Source of the DNA: Kibdelosporangium persicum
Lineage (GTDB): Bacteria; Actinomycetota; Actinomycetes; Mycobacteriales; Pseudonocardiaceae
DNA: 64,000 nucleotides
Direction of reading: 5' to 3'
NCBI RefSeq assembly: GCF_013280595.1
Contig: NZ_JAAATY010000014.1
Span: 106,723 to 170,722, forward strand
Every line of letters starts with the position of its first letter. Within the stretch, counting starts at the first letter, position 1. The notes beneath the pieces are model-generated. The model searched no databases. It saw only the letters and a list, made by a program, of their open reading frames with translations, and was not told the origin of the DNA. Positions 16,054-24,789 of the stretch are shown here, piece after piece. The translations under genes were made by a program, and so were the position numbers.

Positions 16054-17901
16054 TTGCGAACCGTGCTGAAGCGGAGCCGGTCATACGCGCTTGTCGCCGC
16101 GCTGGTCGCGGGCGCGCTCGTCGCCGCCCTGACCGGGGCGGCCACGCCGTTGCCCGGCGGCCAGTTTTCCCTGAGCGGTCACTGGGTGTTCAACTCGCTG
16201 TTGCAGGTGGCGTTCCACATCGACGGCGCGACCACGAACATCGACGCCCACGCCGAGGTGCAGGGCGAGCCGGGCAGCCAGGTCGTGCAGGGCGACACCC
16301 ACGGGTACGTCGTGGGGCCCGCCACGATCACCCAGTTCGACAAGGCGACTCTGGCGTCACAGCAGAGCATCAGCCCGCCCGCCAACGAACAGCCGGTCGG
16401 CATCGAGGTCGTCGGCGGACCGTACCTGGTCTACCGCAACGCCGGGAAAATCGTGCGGCTCGGTGACCCGCCGACGATCATCACGGTCGGTGGCGCGGTC
16501 AGCACGCCCGTCGTCACCTCCGACGGCACGATGTGGCTGCACCGCCAGGATGTCGGCCAAATCTGCACGCTCGCCAAGGACGCGGGCCAGATCGCCGGCT
16601 GCCCGATCGGTGTCCCGGCCGGACACCCCGGCGCGCTGACCATCGTGGACGAAAAGCCCGTGTTCGTGGACACGTTCGGCGGGACACTGCACGTCATCGA
16701 CGGTGGCAAGCTCGGCGCGGGCGTGCCGGTCGGAGCGCCGCTGTCGCCCAACGCGCGGGCGGCCACGCACGATCTCGGCGGGCGTGCGGCCATTCTGGAC
16801 CCACAGCGGCAGACCCTGCTGCTCGCGGACACACGGAACCCGCCAGGCAAGCCGGTCACGGTCGCGTTGCCCACCGGCGACTACGACGGCCCGGTGTCGA
16901 CAGGTGACGTGGTCGTCCTGGTGGACAGGCAAAGCGGCAACGTGTTGACGTACACGCCCGAAGGCGTCCGCAAGGACACCAAGCCCGTCACGCGCAAGAG
17001 TGGACAGCCGCGGCTGAGCCGTGGTGAGGACAACCGGGTGTACGTCGAGGACAGTGACGGCACTCAGGTTCTGGTGGTGGCCAAGGACGGCGACGTCCGG
17101 GACGTGTCCACGGCACAACGACAGGAACCGACGGGACCACCCGCGCCTCCGCCGCCGACCCCCGGTACGTCGACGGAAGCTCCTGTCGCGGCACCGCCAC
17201 CCGCGCCGCCCACGCAACAGCAACCACCGAGGCAGCAGCAGCCCCCGAGGCAACAACAACCGCCCAGGCAGCAGACGGAAAGGCCACGCCAACCGGCGCC
17301 GCCTCCGCCGATCCCGGCGGGTCGCCCTGGTGCCCCGGCTTCGGTGTCGGCCGCGGCAGGCAACGGTTCCGCGACGGTGAACTGGGGCGCCGCACCGGAC
17401 AACCGGGCGAACATCACGGCATACCAGGTGACTTGGCGCGGCAGCACAGGTCAGACTGGGTCCATGACCGTGGGTGGGGGAGCGCGCCGGACCACCGTGA
17501 ACGGCCTGAGCAACGGCGTGAGCTACGTGTTCACCGTCGCCGCGACCAACAGGGTGGGCACCGGTCCGGGTGCGTCGGCTGCCGCCGTGACACCGACCGC
17601 GCCTGTCTCCGTTGCCGAGGCACCTGGCAACTTGAAGGCGACCTACGACGTGGACGACCGGCCGACCCGGGACGTGACGCTCACCTGGCGGCGGCCGGCC
17701 CTCAACGGCGGCACTCTGCTGTACTACCAGGTCACCGCGACCGGGTACGCCACCCAGCAGGTGCAGGGGACCTCGGTGACGTTCGATCAGGTCGAGGCGA
17801 GCAAGGTTGTTACCTTCACGGTCCGGGCGATCACCAGGGCCCCGGACGGCCGGACGCTGACCGGCCGGGCCGCGACCGCGGTCCACCGGGACTCGCAGTG
17901 A
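16054..17901 (+). CDS. Exported protein with beta-propeller-like region and two fibronectin type III domains
   Basis: 615 residues. A signal/anchor (11-30) is followed by ~320 residues of short beta-rich repeats resembling a propeller (TPVVTSDGTMWLH, PVFVDTFGG). Then comes a Pro/Gln linker (about 355-425) with repeated QQQPPRQ units, and two FN3 domains (about 430-520 and 525-612). In the bifidobacterial PFNA cluster the FN3 protein is the surface adhesin-like component. The start is taken as TTG at 16054 with GGGAGGT just upstream; GTG at 16063 is an alternative. The kinase lies 48 bp upstream and the MoxR gene follows. Confidence 0.85.
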   Translation: MRTVLKRSRSYALVAALVAGALVAALTGAATPLPGGQFSLSGHWVFNSLLQVAFHIDGATTNIDAHAEVQGEPGSQVVQGDTHGYVVGPATITQFDKATLASQQSISPPANEQPVGIEVVGGPYLVYRNAGKIVRLGDPPTIITVGGAVSTPVVTSDGTMWLHRQDVGQICTLAKDAGQIAGCPIGVPAGHPGALTIVDEKPVFVDTFGGTLHVIDGGKLGAGVPVGAPLSPNARAATHDLGGRAAILDPQRQTLLLADTRNPPGKPVTVALPTGDYDGPVSTGDVVVLVDRQSGNVLTYTPEGVRKDTKPVTRKSGQPRLSRGEDNRVYVEDSDGTQVLVVAKDGDVRDVSTAQRQEPTGPPAPPPPTPGTSTEAPVAAPPPAPPTQQQPPRQQQPPRQQQPPRQQTERPRQPAPPPPIPAGRPGAPASVSAAAGNGSATVNWGAAPDNRANITAYQVTWRGSTGQTGSMTVGGGARRTTVNGLSNGVSYVFTVAATNRVGTGPGASAAAVTPTAPVSVAEAPGNLKATYDVDDRPTRDVTLTWRRPALNGGTLLYYQVTATGYATQQVQGTSVTFDQVEASKVVTFTVRAITRAPDGRTLTGRAATAVHRDSQ

Positions 17902-17944
17902 CCGCGGGCGGCGGCAAGACGAGAGCATGTGTCTGGAGGAGTGG

Positions 17945-18895
17945 ATGAGCGTGTCGGCGGGCGAGGTCTACGAGCGGGTCGCGGCCAACGTGCAGCGCGT
18001 CCTACGGGGCAAGCCGCAGGTCGTCCGGCTGGCGGTGGCCGCGCTGCTCGGTGAGGGACACCTGCTCATCGAGGACGTCCCCGGTCTGGGCAAGACCACC
18101 CTGGCCCGGTGCCTGGCGCGCAGCGTCGGCGGCAGCTGGAACAGGATCCAGTTCACGCCCGACCTGCTGCCCGGCGACATCACGGGCGTGCAGGTGTACC
18201 ACCAGAACGACGAGAAGTTCGCGTTCCACCCCGGTGGCGTGTTCGCCAACATCGTGCTGGCCGACGAGATCAACCGCGGGACGCCGAAGACCCAGTCGGC
18301 GTTGCTGGAGGTGATGGCCGAGCGGCGGGTCACCGTCGACTCGGTGCGGCACGAGGTGCCGCGGCCGTTCCTGGTGATCGCGACGCAGAACCCGATCGAG
18401 ATGGCCGGGACGTACCGGCTGCCGGAGGCGCAGCTGGACCGGTTCCTGATGCGGCTGCAGATCGGCTACCCGGACCTCGCGTCCGAGGTGATGGTGATCC
18501 TGAGCGACTGCGCCGGGGTCGATCCGGACGAACTGCCCGCGGTGGTGGACATCCCGACGTTGCAGGCGGCCGTCGCCGAGGTGCGGGCGGCACGTGTGCA
18601 CACCGCTGTCGTCGAGTACGCGGCGACGATCGCGGCCGCGACCCGTCAGCACGGGGATCTGCGTTACGGCGCAAGCCCTCGCGGCAGCATCGCGTTGGTG
18701 CGTGCGGCGCAGGCTCTCGCGGCGACGTACGGGCGCGGCTACGTGACTGTCGACGACATCAAGGAAGTCGCGCATCCCGTGCTCGAACACCGGCTCATCC
18801 TGACTCCGGACGCCGAGCTGCGGCAGCGCCGGGCCGAGGACATCGTGCGGGAGTTGCTGAACGAGATCCCCGTGCCGGTCAACACAGGGGCCTGA
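17945..18895 (+). CDS. MoxR-family AAA ATPase
   Basis: 316 residues. Walker A is DVPGLGKTT (44-52), Walker B IVLADEIN (103-110), followed by sensor 1 ATQNPIE and the arginine-finger region LPEAQLDRFLMR. MoxR ATPases act as chaperones that mature or activate partner complexes and nearly always neighbour a DUF58 protein, as here. ATG 17945 follows GGAGGAG. The next gene starts two bp after the stop. Confidence 0.95.
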   Translation: MSVSAGEVYERVAANVQRVLRGKPQVVRLAVAALLGEGHLLIEDVPGLGKTTLARCLARSVGGSWNRIQFTPDLLPGDITGVQVYHQNDEKFAFHPGGVFANIVLADEINRGTPKTQSALLEVMAERRVTVDSVRHEVPRPFLVIATQNPIEMAGTYRLPEAQLDRFLMRLQIGYPDLASEVMVILSDCAGVDPDELPAVVDIPTLQAAVAEVRAARVHTAVVEYAATIAAATRQHGDLRYGASPRGSIALVRAAQALAATYGRGYVTVDDIKEVAHPVLEHRLILTPDAELRQRRAEDIVRELLNEIPVPVNTGA

Positions 18896-18897
18896 CG

Positions 18898-20034
18898 ATG
18901 CGCTTGACCCGGCGTGGAATCGCCACCCTCGCCGCCGCGGCCGTTCTGATCGGGGCGGGCGCGGTGCTGGGTTACGCGGTGCTGCTCGCACTCGGGGCGA
19001 TCGGGGTCGGCGCCGTTCTGGCGGCTCTCGCCGTCGCGGGCCGCAAACCGCGGGTGGACGTGGCCAGGGACGTGTACCCCGACCGGGTCGAACGCGGGAA
19101 GCGGGCCGGTATCACCCTGCGCGTGCACAACCCGGGCACCCGGCGGCAGCCCGGCTTCACGGCGGTGGATCGCTTGGGCGCCAGCACATTGCGGATCGCG
19201 GTGCGGTCGCTGGCCCCGGGTGCCGAACAGTCCTACCTGAACGAACTGCCGACCTGGCAGCGCGGCAGGCACGAGGTCGGGCCGTTGACCCTGCGCCGCA
19301 GTGACGCGCTCGGCCTGGGGCACAACGAGGTTTTCATCGGGACGACCGCGACCTTGTGGGTCTACCCGAGAACACACCCGGTGCGCTCGGTCGCCGGCGG
19401 TCTTCCGTTGCACCACCACGAAGGCGCGGCGAACGAGACGTCACCGCGCGGTTCGTTGGACATCCGTGAGGTCCGCGAGTACGTGCCCGGCGACGAAGTG
19501 CGTCACCTGCACTGGAAAGCGACCGCGCGGACCGGGCAGCTGATGATCCGCGACTACGCCGACCCGCAGCAGCCGCAGTTCACGGTCCTGCTGGACAACC
19601 GCCCGGTCATCCCGGCCGAGCCGGAGTTCGAGGAGGCCGTCGAAGTCGCGGCGTCACTGGTGGTGGCCGCGGCCAAGGCGGACAACCGTTGCCAGCTGGT
19701 CACTCCGGGTGGTCTGGACGTCACCACGACACCCGGGGCGGCCGCCGTCCGGCGACTGCTGGACGAATTGTGTGTGCTGGAGCGCGCTTCGACCACCCAT
19801 CTCCCGCTTGTGCCGACCGCGTTGGCGCAGTCGTGGGGCGGGCAGTTCGTCGTGATCTCGTCCGCGGTGTCGGCCGCCGACCAGGCCGCGTTGGCCAGGC
19901 TGCGCGGGCGTTACGCGGATCTCGTGGTGATCACGTTGGGTCACAGTGCTGTCGCGGTGCCCGGCGGCAAGATTCTGAAAGCGACGGACGCTGTGGACGC
20001 GACCCGGCAATGGCAGACGGTGATCGCCAGATGA
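18898..20034 (+). CDS. DUF58 membrane protein, MoxR partner
   Basis: 378 residues. Two closely spaced transmembrane helices (10-45) precede a beta-rich part and the DUF58 core near 190-215 (REVREYVPGDEVRHLHWKATART), then a von Willebrand factor A-like region (VLLDNR). DUF58 proteins are membrane partners of MoxR ATPases. The gene overlaps the next by 4 bp (ATGA), so translation is coupled. Confidence 0.92.
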   Translation: MRLTRRGIATLAAAAVLIGAGAVLGYAVLLALGAIGVGAVLAALAVAGRKPRVDVARDVYPDRVERGKRAGITLRVHNPGTRRQPGFTAVDRLGASTLRIAVRSLAPGAEQSYLNELPTWQRGRHEVGPLTLRRSDALGLGHNEVFIGTTATLWVYPRTHPVRSVAGGLPLHHHEGAANETSPRGSLDIREVREYVPGDEVRHLHWKATARTGQLMIRDYADPQQPQFTVLLDNRPVIPAEPEFEEAVEVAASLVVAAAKADNRCQLVTPGGLDVTTTPGAAAVRRLLDELCVLERASTTHLPLVPTALAQSWGGQFVVISSAVSAADQAALARLRGRYADLVVITLGHSAVAVPGGKILKATDAVDATRQWQTVIAR

Positions 20035-22025
20035 GAATCCGTGCACTGTGGGTGTTGCTCGCCTCGGCGATCCCCGGTCTGCTGTTCGCGCCGGTCTTCG
20101 GCCTGCGGCCCTTGCTGCTGCCGATCGCTGTCGTCCTCGTGGCCTGCTACGCCGCGGTCGAACTGTGCATCCGGGTCAAGGTTCTGCAGGCATGGCGGCC
20201 GTTGATCACGGCGGTCCTGGGCCTGGTGGCGTTGACCTTCGTGCTGTTCGGTGCGCCGAGCGTGAGCGGTGTGGTCGCAGGCTTGACGGAGTCGTGGCAG
20301 CTCACCCTGCAGTCGACGTGGCCCGTGCGGCCGGACGCCGAACTGATGGTGTTCGTGCCGATCCTCGTGTTGCTGGCCGCCGTGCTCGGCCTCGAACTGC
20401 TGCGCTGGCCCGCTCTCGCGCTGCTGCCCAGCATCGCGGTGCTCGTCCTGAGCCAGACGTTCGTCGCCCTGTCCGGAACGACCGCCGTCCTGGCGGCTCT
20501 GGGATTCGCCGTGGTGGCCGCGGGCTTGTACATGCCGGTGCGGCCGGGCCTGATCCTCGTGCCGACGGTCGTCCTCGGTCTGGTCGGCGCGGCCGTGGCC
20601 GCGTTGATCGACACGGGTGAGCCGTACTCGTTGCGGCAGAGTGATTCCGCGCTGGTTCCGTTGCCGCGGACGATCAGCCCGCTGAGTGAGGTGGGGGCCA
20701 GGCTGGCGAAACCGGAGACGCCGGTCTTCAGCTACACCAGCAGCGGACCGGTCGACCGCTGGCGGCTGGTCGTGCTGACCGAGTTCAACGGCGTCACCTG
20801 GGAGCCCGCCAACGAGTACCGCAGGTTCGGGTCGCAGCTCGATTCGCCGGTCAGCGCCCCGGCGACACGCTACTCGGCGAAGATCCAGGCACCGGACGGG
20901 CAGTGGCTGCCCAGCCAGGCGATGCCGGCGTCGGTCACCGGCACCGCGCCGCTCGTCGACCCGTCAACGGGCGCGCTGCTGCTGCCCGAACGCCGGGGCG
21001 CGGTGTCGTACGAGCTGAACTGGTGGGAACCGCAGGCCGGCGACAATCTCCAGGACGCCGCCCTGACGTCGACCGGCCAGCCCGGCGGTCTCGGCGTGAT
21101 CCCACCGGGCATCGCCGAACTGGCCACCAGGGCCACCGCGGGGATGCGGCCGTCGTTCCGGACCGCGCTGGTGCTGGAGCAGTACCTCCGCCAGAACTAC
21201 AACACCGCGACCGGCGGGGACCTGCCGACCGGTAGCGGCTGGCCGCAGTTGCGCAGGTTCCTGCTGGAGACCAAGCGGGGCACGAGCGAGCAGTTCGCCG
21301 CGTCCTATGTGGCCCTGGCCAGGATCGTGGGCATCCCGGCGCGGCTCGCGGTGGGATACCGCGCGCCGCGGACGCCGGTCGGCGCGGACACCGTCGTGCA
21401 CAACCGCGATGTCTATGTCTGGCCCGAAGTCTCGGTCGCCGGAGTCGGGTGGGTGCCGCTTGATCCGATGGGCGGGGCGAGTGGTGCCGGACCGGCGCCG
21501 TCCCGGCTGGCGCAGGTGACCGCGAAGGCCCGGGCCGAGTTGCCGCCGACGAACCAGTTGCCCGATCCGCCGCTGCCCGCCTCGGAGACCGACGACGACA
21601 ACGGCGGCGGACCGGCCGTCTGGCAGGTGGCGCTGCTGGTCGTGCTCGGTCTCGTGGCGTTGCTTGTCCTTGCTGTGCTCGCTGTTCCGCTGGTCAAGGT
21701 GTTCCGGACGCTGCGGCGCAAACGGCAGACCGGGACGCAGGGAGTCGTGGCCGCGTGGCTGGAGGCCAAAGACCTCATGCGGGCGTACGGAACCCGTGTC
21801 ACACCGGGGATGACCGCCCGTGACCTGGCCAGAGCGACCTCCGATCGTTCTATTGTGGACAGCCTGACCGGACTGGCCGGACAGCTCGATGTGGCCCTGT
21901 GGTCCGGTGCGGGGGCGACCGACGGTGCGGTCGCCGAGGCGTGGACCTCCGTCCGGCGGATCCGCAGAACGTTGGCCGGTCGCTCGTGGGGTGCGAGACT
22001 CCGGGCGGTGTTCGTGATCCGATGA
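20031..22025 (+). CDS. TgpA-like membrane protein with apparently inactive transglutaminase domain
   Basis: 664 residues. About six transmembrane helices (8-195), a periplasm/wall-facing part, a transglutaminase-like core (370-480) and a last helix (~548-570) with a cytoplasmic tail. The core is recognisable (EQFAASYVALARIVGIPARLA), but the catalytic Cys position is Ser419 (RGTSEQFA) and the His position is Tyr462 (VYVWPEV); only Asp478 remains. A classic Cys-His-Asp transglutaminase/protease reaction is therefore unlikely, and a structural or binding role is more probable. It is coupled by 4-bp overlaps to the genes on both sides. Confidence 0.9.
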   Translation: MRIRALWVLLASAIPGLLFAPVFGLRPLLLPIAVVLVACYAAVELCIRVKVLQAWRPLITAVLGLVALTFVLFGAPSVSGVVAGLTESWQLTLQSTWPVRPDAELMVFVPILVLLAAVLGLELLRWPALALLPSIAVLVLSQTFVALSGTTAVLAALGFAVVAAGLYMPVRPGLILVPTVVLGLVGAAVAALIDTGEPYSLRQSDSALVPLPRTISPLSEVGARLAKPETPVFSYTSSGPVDRWRLVVLTEFNGVTWEPANEYRRFGSQLDSPVSAPATRYSAKIQAPDGQWLPSQAMPASVTGTAPLVDPSTGALLLPERRGAVSYELNWWEPQAGDNLQDAALTSTGQPGGLGVIPPGIAELATRATAGMRPSFRTALVLEQYLRQNYNTATGGDLPTGSGWPQLRRFLLETKRGTSEQFAASYVALARIVGIPARLAVGYRAPRTPVGADTVVHNRDVYVWPEVSVAGVGWVPLDPMGGASGAGPAPSRLAQVTAKARAELPPTNQLPDPPLPASETDDDNGGGPAVWQVALLVVLGLVALLVLAVLAVPLVKVFRTLRRKRQTGTQGVVAAWLEAKDLMRAYGTRVTPGMTARDLARATSDRSIVDSLTGLAGQLDVALWSGAGATDGAVAEAWTSVRRIRRTLAGRSWGARLRAVFVIR

Positions 22026-23200
22026 CGCCGACCTTGCTCGGCCGCGGCCCGGTCGCCGTGGTCTACGCCAGCACCGCCGCGGGACGGCCCGTGGCGGTGA
22101 AGGTGTTTCCCGGCAAGTTCGACCGCAAGACCCTGGCCGTGATCGAACGGGAACGCCAGAAGCTGGTCGAACTCGCGGCGTCGGTGCCGGTCCTGCCGAT
22201 CGACGCCCTCGGCCAGTGGGAGGACAAGCACGCGCTGCGGATGGAGTTGTGCCCCGAGTCGCTGACCACCCGGGTGAAGCGCAGCGGTGCGCTGGACGTC
22301 GAGGACGTCGTCGAACTGGGATACGGCCTGGCGTCCGCGCTGGCCGCGGCGCATGCGGCCGGCGTGCTGCACGGTGGTGTCAGCCCGGACAACGTGCTGT
22401 TCCGTTCCTCCGGGCAACCGGTGCTGTCGGACTTCGGAGTCGCGACCCGGCAGGCATTTCGCCGGAACCCGTTGCACGCTGTGGAGTTCGTGCCGCCGGA
22501 GACGCTGCGGACCGGCGCCGCGGACGAACGTACCGACGTCTACGGCCTGGGCGCCGTGCTGCACTTCGCGCTGACCGGCGAGTCGCCGCACCCGAGCCGG
22601 ATCGGGGAGCAGCCGGGCGAGCGTGTGCTGCGGGTGCTCGGCGACCCGGTCCCGGCCATCAGCAGGCCGGACGTCCCGATCGAACTGTCCACGATGGTCG
22701 CGCGGATGCTCACGCCCGAAGCGGCACGCCGGCCGGACAAGGCGACGTGGGCGTTGGAACGCCTGGGCGCCATGCTGCCTCGGCCCGTCATGAACATCAC
22801 CGTCCCGGCGCCCAGACGGAAGTCGCGGATCGGCTACTTCGTGGCGGGCGGCGTTCTCGCTGCCGGGCTCGCGGCCGTGCCGTTCCTGTGGCCCGAGTCG
22901 GACGCGGCCGCACCGCAACCGTTGCCGCCCCAGCCGATCACTGTGGAGCTGGCTGAGCCGGTCGACCAGACCGACCATGTGGTGCTGACGTGGACGACTT
23001 CCCAGACGCTGGACGGCGTCGTGGTCGTGACGCCGGACGGACAGCCCGCCCGGCACGTGTTCTTCGAACGCGGCCAGACCACGATGCGGGTTCCCGTCGA
23101 GCCGAAGCGCGGGTACTGCTTCCAGATTCGGGGAACCAACAGCGAGCGGGTCTTCGAGAGCAGGCCGAAGCCGGTTCGAGGGGCGGTGTGCCAGAGGTGA
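22022..23200 (+). CDS. Membrane pseudokinase of the Ser/Thr kinase family
   Basis: 392 residues. The fold is clear (VAVK with Lys27, DFG at 137-139, YGLGAVLHFALTGESP), but the catalytic loop reads HGGVSPDN (117-124) instead of HRDxKxxN. The catalytic Asp is Gly119 and the following Lys is Ser121, so phosphotransfer should fail. The glycine loop is also altered (GRGPVA). One transmembrane helix (~262-280) precedes an FN3-like extracellular part. Nucleotide binding may persist. It probably acts as an allosteric or scaffold partner of the active kinase at 14374. The ATG overlaps the upstream stop. Confidence 0.88.
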   Translation: MTPTLLGRGPVAVVYASTAAGRPVAVKVFPGKFDRKTLAVIERERQKLVELAASVPVLPIDALGQWEDKHALRMELCPESLTTRVKRSGALDVEDVVELGYGLASALAAAHAAGVLHGGVSPDNVLFRSSGQPVLSDFGVATRQAFRRNPLHAVEFVPPETLRTGAADERTDVYGLGAVLHFALTGESPHPSRIGEQPGERVLRVLGDPVPAISRPDVPIELSTMVARMLTPEAARRPDKATWALERLGAMLPRPVMNITVPAPRRKSRIGYFVAGGVLAAGLAAVPFLWPESDAAAPQPLPPQPITVELAEPVDQTDHVVLTWTTSQTLDGVVVVTPDGQPARHVFFERGQTTMRVPVEPKRGYCFQIRGTNSERVFESRPKPVRGAVCQR

Positions 23201-23217
23201 CGCCAGGAGGTCGGAAC

Positions 23218-24015
23218 GTGAACCCTGAGTTGAGATACGCGGGCGGACTGCTGTTGCCGCAGGGACATGACAGCCTGGTCCACGGGGTCGGCCGCGCGGT
23301 GTCCGGATCGGTGCACGCGCTGGCGCTCGGCGGCGGCTACTCGGTCGGCCCGAGCGAGGGCCGGATAGTCTACTTCGGACGCAACCGGCCCGAGGTGCAC
23401 GTCTGCATCGGCGAGGACGACCGCCAGGTCAGCCGCAGGCACGGCGAACTGCGGCACTGGCAGGGCCGCTGGTGGCTGCGCAACACCGGCCGCCGCCCGA
23501 TCCGGCTGCCGCGATCCCAGTGGCTGTTCGCCGACGAGGACGCGATTCCCCTGGCGGAGGGCTACACACCGCTGCACGTCCCGGGTTCCCGCGAGCGCGA
23601 GCACCTGCTCGAAGTGTTCGTGACGGGTTCGGACGGCAGCAAACCGGCGTCGCGGCACACCGAGCGGACCGACATGCCCCGGCGGTACGAGCTGAGCGAC
23701 GAGGAGCAGATCGTCCTTGTCGTGCTGGGACAACGGTATCTGCTGCACGACCCGACGGCGCGACCGCTCACGTGGCACCAGGCGGCCGAACAGTTGGCCG
23801 AACTGCGCCCGGAGATCGCGTGGACGGCCAAGAAGGTCGAACACCGGGTGAAGGTCGTGCGGGAACGGCTGTCGCGCGACGGCGTGCCCGGCCTGACCCG
23901 GGAGGAGGTCGGCGAGCCGGTCGGCAACGCCCTGAACGACAACCTGATCAGGGAACTGCTGCGCTCGACGACCCTGGTGCCCCGGGACCTCGCCATGCTC
24001 GAAAACCCCTCGTGA
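23218..24015 (+). CDS. FHA-domain protein
   Basis: 265 residues from a GTG with a perfect AGGAGG seven nt upstream. The FHA domain (about 35-115) has the phosphothreonine-binding signature FGR, SRRH and N (RNTGRRP). The rest is helical: a region ~155-225 (LSDEEQIVLVVLGQRYLL, EHRVKVVRERL) resembles a winged-helix-type segment, perhaps DNA- or RNA-binding. It closes the seven-gene cluster and should recognise a phosphothreonine made by the first kinase. Its last codon and stop (TCG TGA) lie inside repeat copy B. Confidence 0.88.
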   Translation: MNPELRYAGGLLLPQGHDSLVHGVGRAVSGSVHALALGGGYSVGPSEGRIVYFGRNRPEVHVCIGEDDRQVSRRHGELRHWQGRWWLRNTGRRPIRLPRSQWLFADEDAIPLAEGYTPLHVPGSREREHLLEVFVTGSDGSKPASRHTERTDMPRRYELSDEEQIVLVVLGQRYLLHDPTARPLTWHQAAEQLAELRPEIAWTAKKVEHRVKVVRERLSRDGVPGLTREEVGEPVGNALNDNLIRELLRSTTLVPRDLAMLENPS

Positions 24016-24055
24016 GTGTTTATCAGGGTTAGAACCCGGATAAACACTCACGAGG
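24008..24055. repeat. Dispersed ~47-bp palindrome, copy B
   Basis: CCTCGTGAGTGTTTATC and GATAAACACTCACGAGG are near-perfect arms around AGGGTTAGAACCC. It overlaps the stop codon of the FHA gene and ends 55 bp before the next gene. Confidence 0.9.
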
Positions 24056-24109
24056 GAATTGGGGAATACCCGCTCAGCGGGCGGCGTGTTTGGTGTAGCG
24101 TTCCGGCCC

Positions 24110-24418
24110 GTGAAGAAGCTTGCTATCGCATTCGCCGGGGCCGTACTCGGTTGTCTGGCCATCGCTCCGAGCGCGGGAGCCGTCGAAAACTCGTCGGCCG
24201 GTGTTCAGACGTTCTACGACTGCGGATTCGTGCCCGCGTACAAGACGCCCAACAATCGTGCGCTGTACAACCACTGTGGCAGCGGCCCTGTCAAGATCAT
24301 CGTCGAGAACATCTGGTTCGTGGACAGGGAAAGGTGTGTCTCGGTGGGTCTGACCGACATCGAGTACTACAGCGGCGGCTACACGACGCGTGACGCCTGG
24401 CACGTCGGCAACTGCTGA
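24110..24418 (+). CDS. Small exported protein, DUF6355-like
   Basis: 102 residues from GTG at 24110 with a TAGCGT -10 just before it, so probably leaderless. A signal peptide (hydrophobic 3-24, cleavage near AGAV) is followed by a mature part with four cysteines: YDCGF, NHCGSG, ERCVS and VGNC, giving two likely disulfides. The pattern (NHCGSG, then RCV...L, then AWHVGNC) recalls DUF6355 proteins, short exported proteins found beside natural-product genes. No role can be assigned. Confidence 0.75.
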   Translation: MKKLAIAFAGAVLGCLAIAPSAGAVENSSAGVQTFYDCGFVPAYKTPNNRALYNHCGSGPVKIIVENIWFVDRERCVSVGLTDIEYYSGGYTTRDAWHVGNC

Positions 24419-24789
24419 AACCTGTATCCACCATAAATGAACCCGGCGGCCCACTCGGGCCGCCGGTTTCGGCATTTTCTCGGCTGATTCAACCCATTTC
24501 AGCGGTGCCTTAAACCCCCTGCTGAGGGATTGTTTCAGGGCTCTGTGAAGGCCCTTTTACGGCGGTTTTGACGGAGCGGTGGGCCGGAATTGAGATGGTG
24601 GTCGAACGGCCTTCGTCCACCCAGCCGCCGCGTTCGTCCGGCACGTTGCCGAGGTGGCCGTCCTGCCGACCGTGGTACCAGATCTCCGCGATCCTCGGCG
24701 CGTCCCATGGCCGCGGTATGCACTTCGCATGGTGGAAAGATGACATCTCGCGGGTACGGGTTGTGCGGCCCGGACCGCACGCTCAGTAC
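24419..24789. other. Intergenic region with terminator and no gene
   Basis: About 370 bases between the DUF6355-like gene and the next membrane protein. It starts with the terminator at 24442-24469. An open frame continues upstream of the membrane protein's ATG from about 24568 but has no ribosome binding site or family resemblance; an in-frame ATG at 24718 is a second possible start. Confidence 0.5.
24442..24469 (+). terminator. Hairpin terminator after the DUF6355-like gene
   Basis: CGGCGGCCC (24444-24452) and GGGCCGCCG (24457-24465) form a 9-bp stem with a 4-nt loop, followed by GTTTC. Confidence 0.7.
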
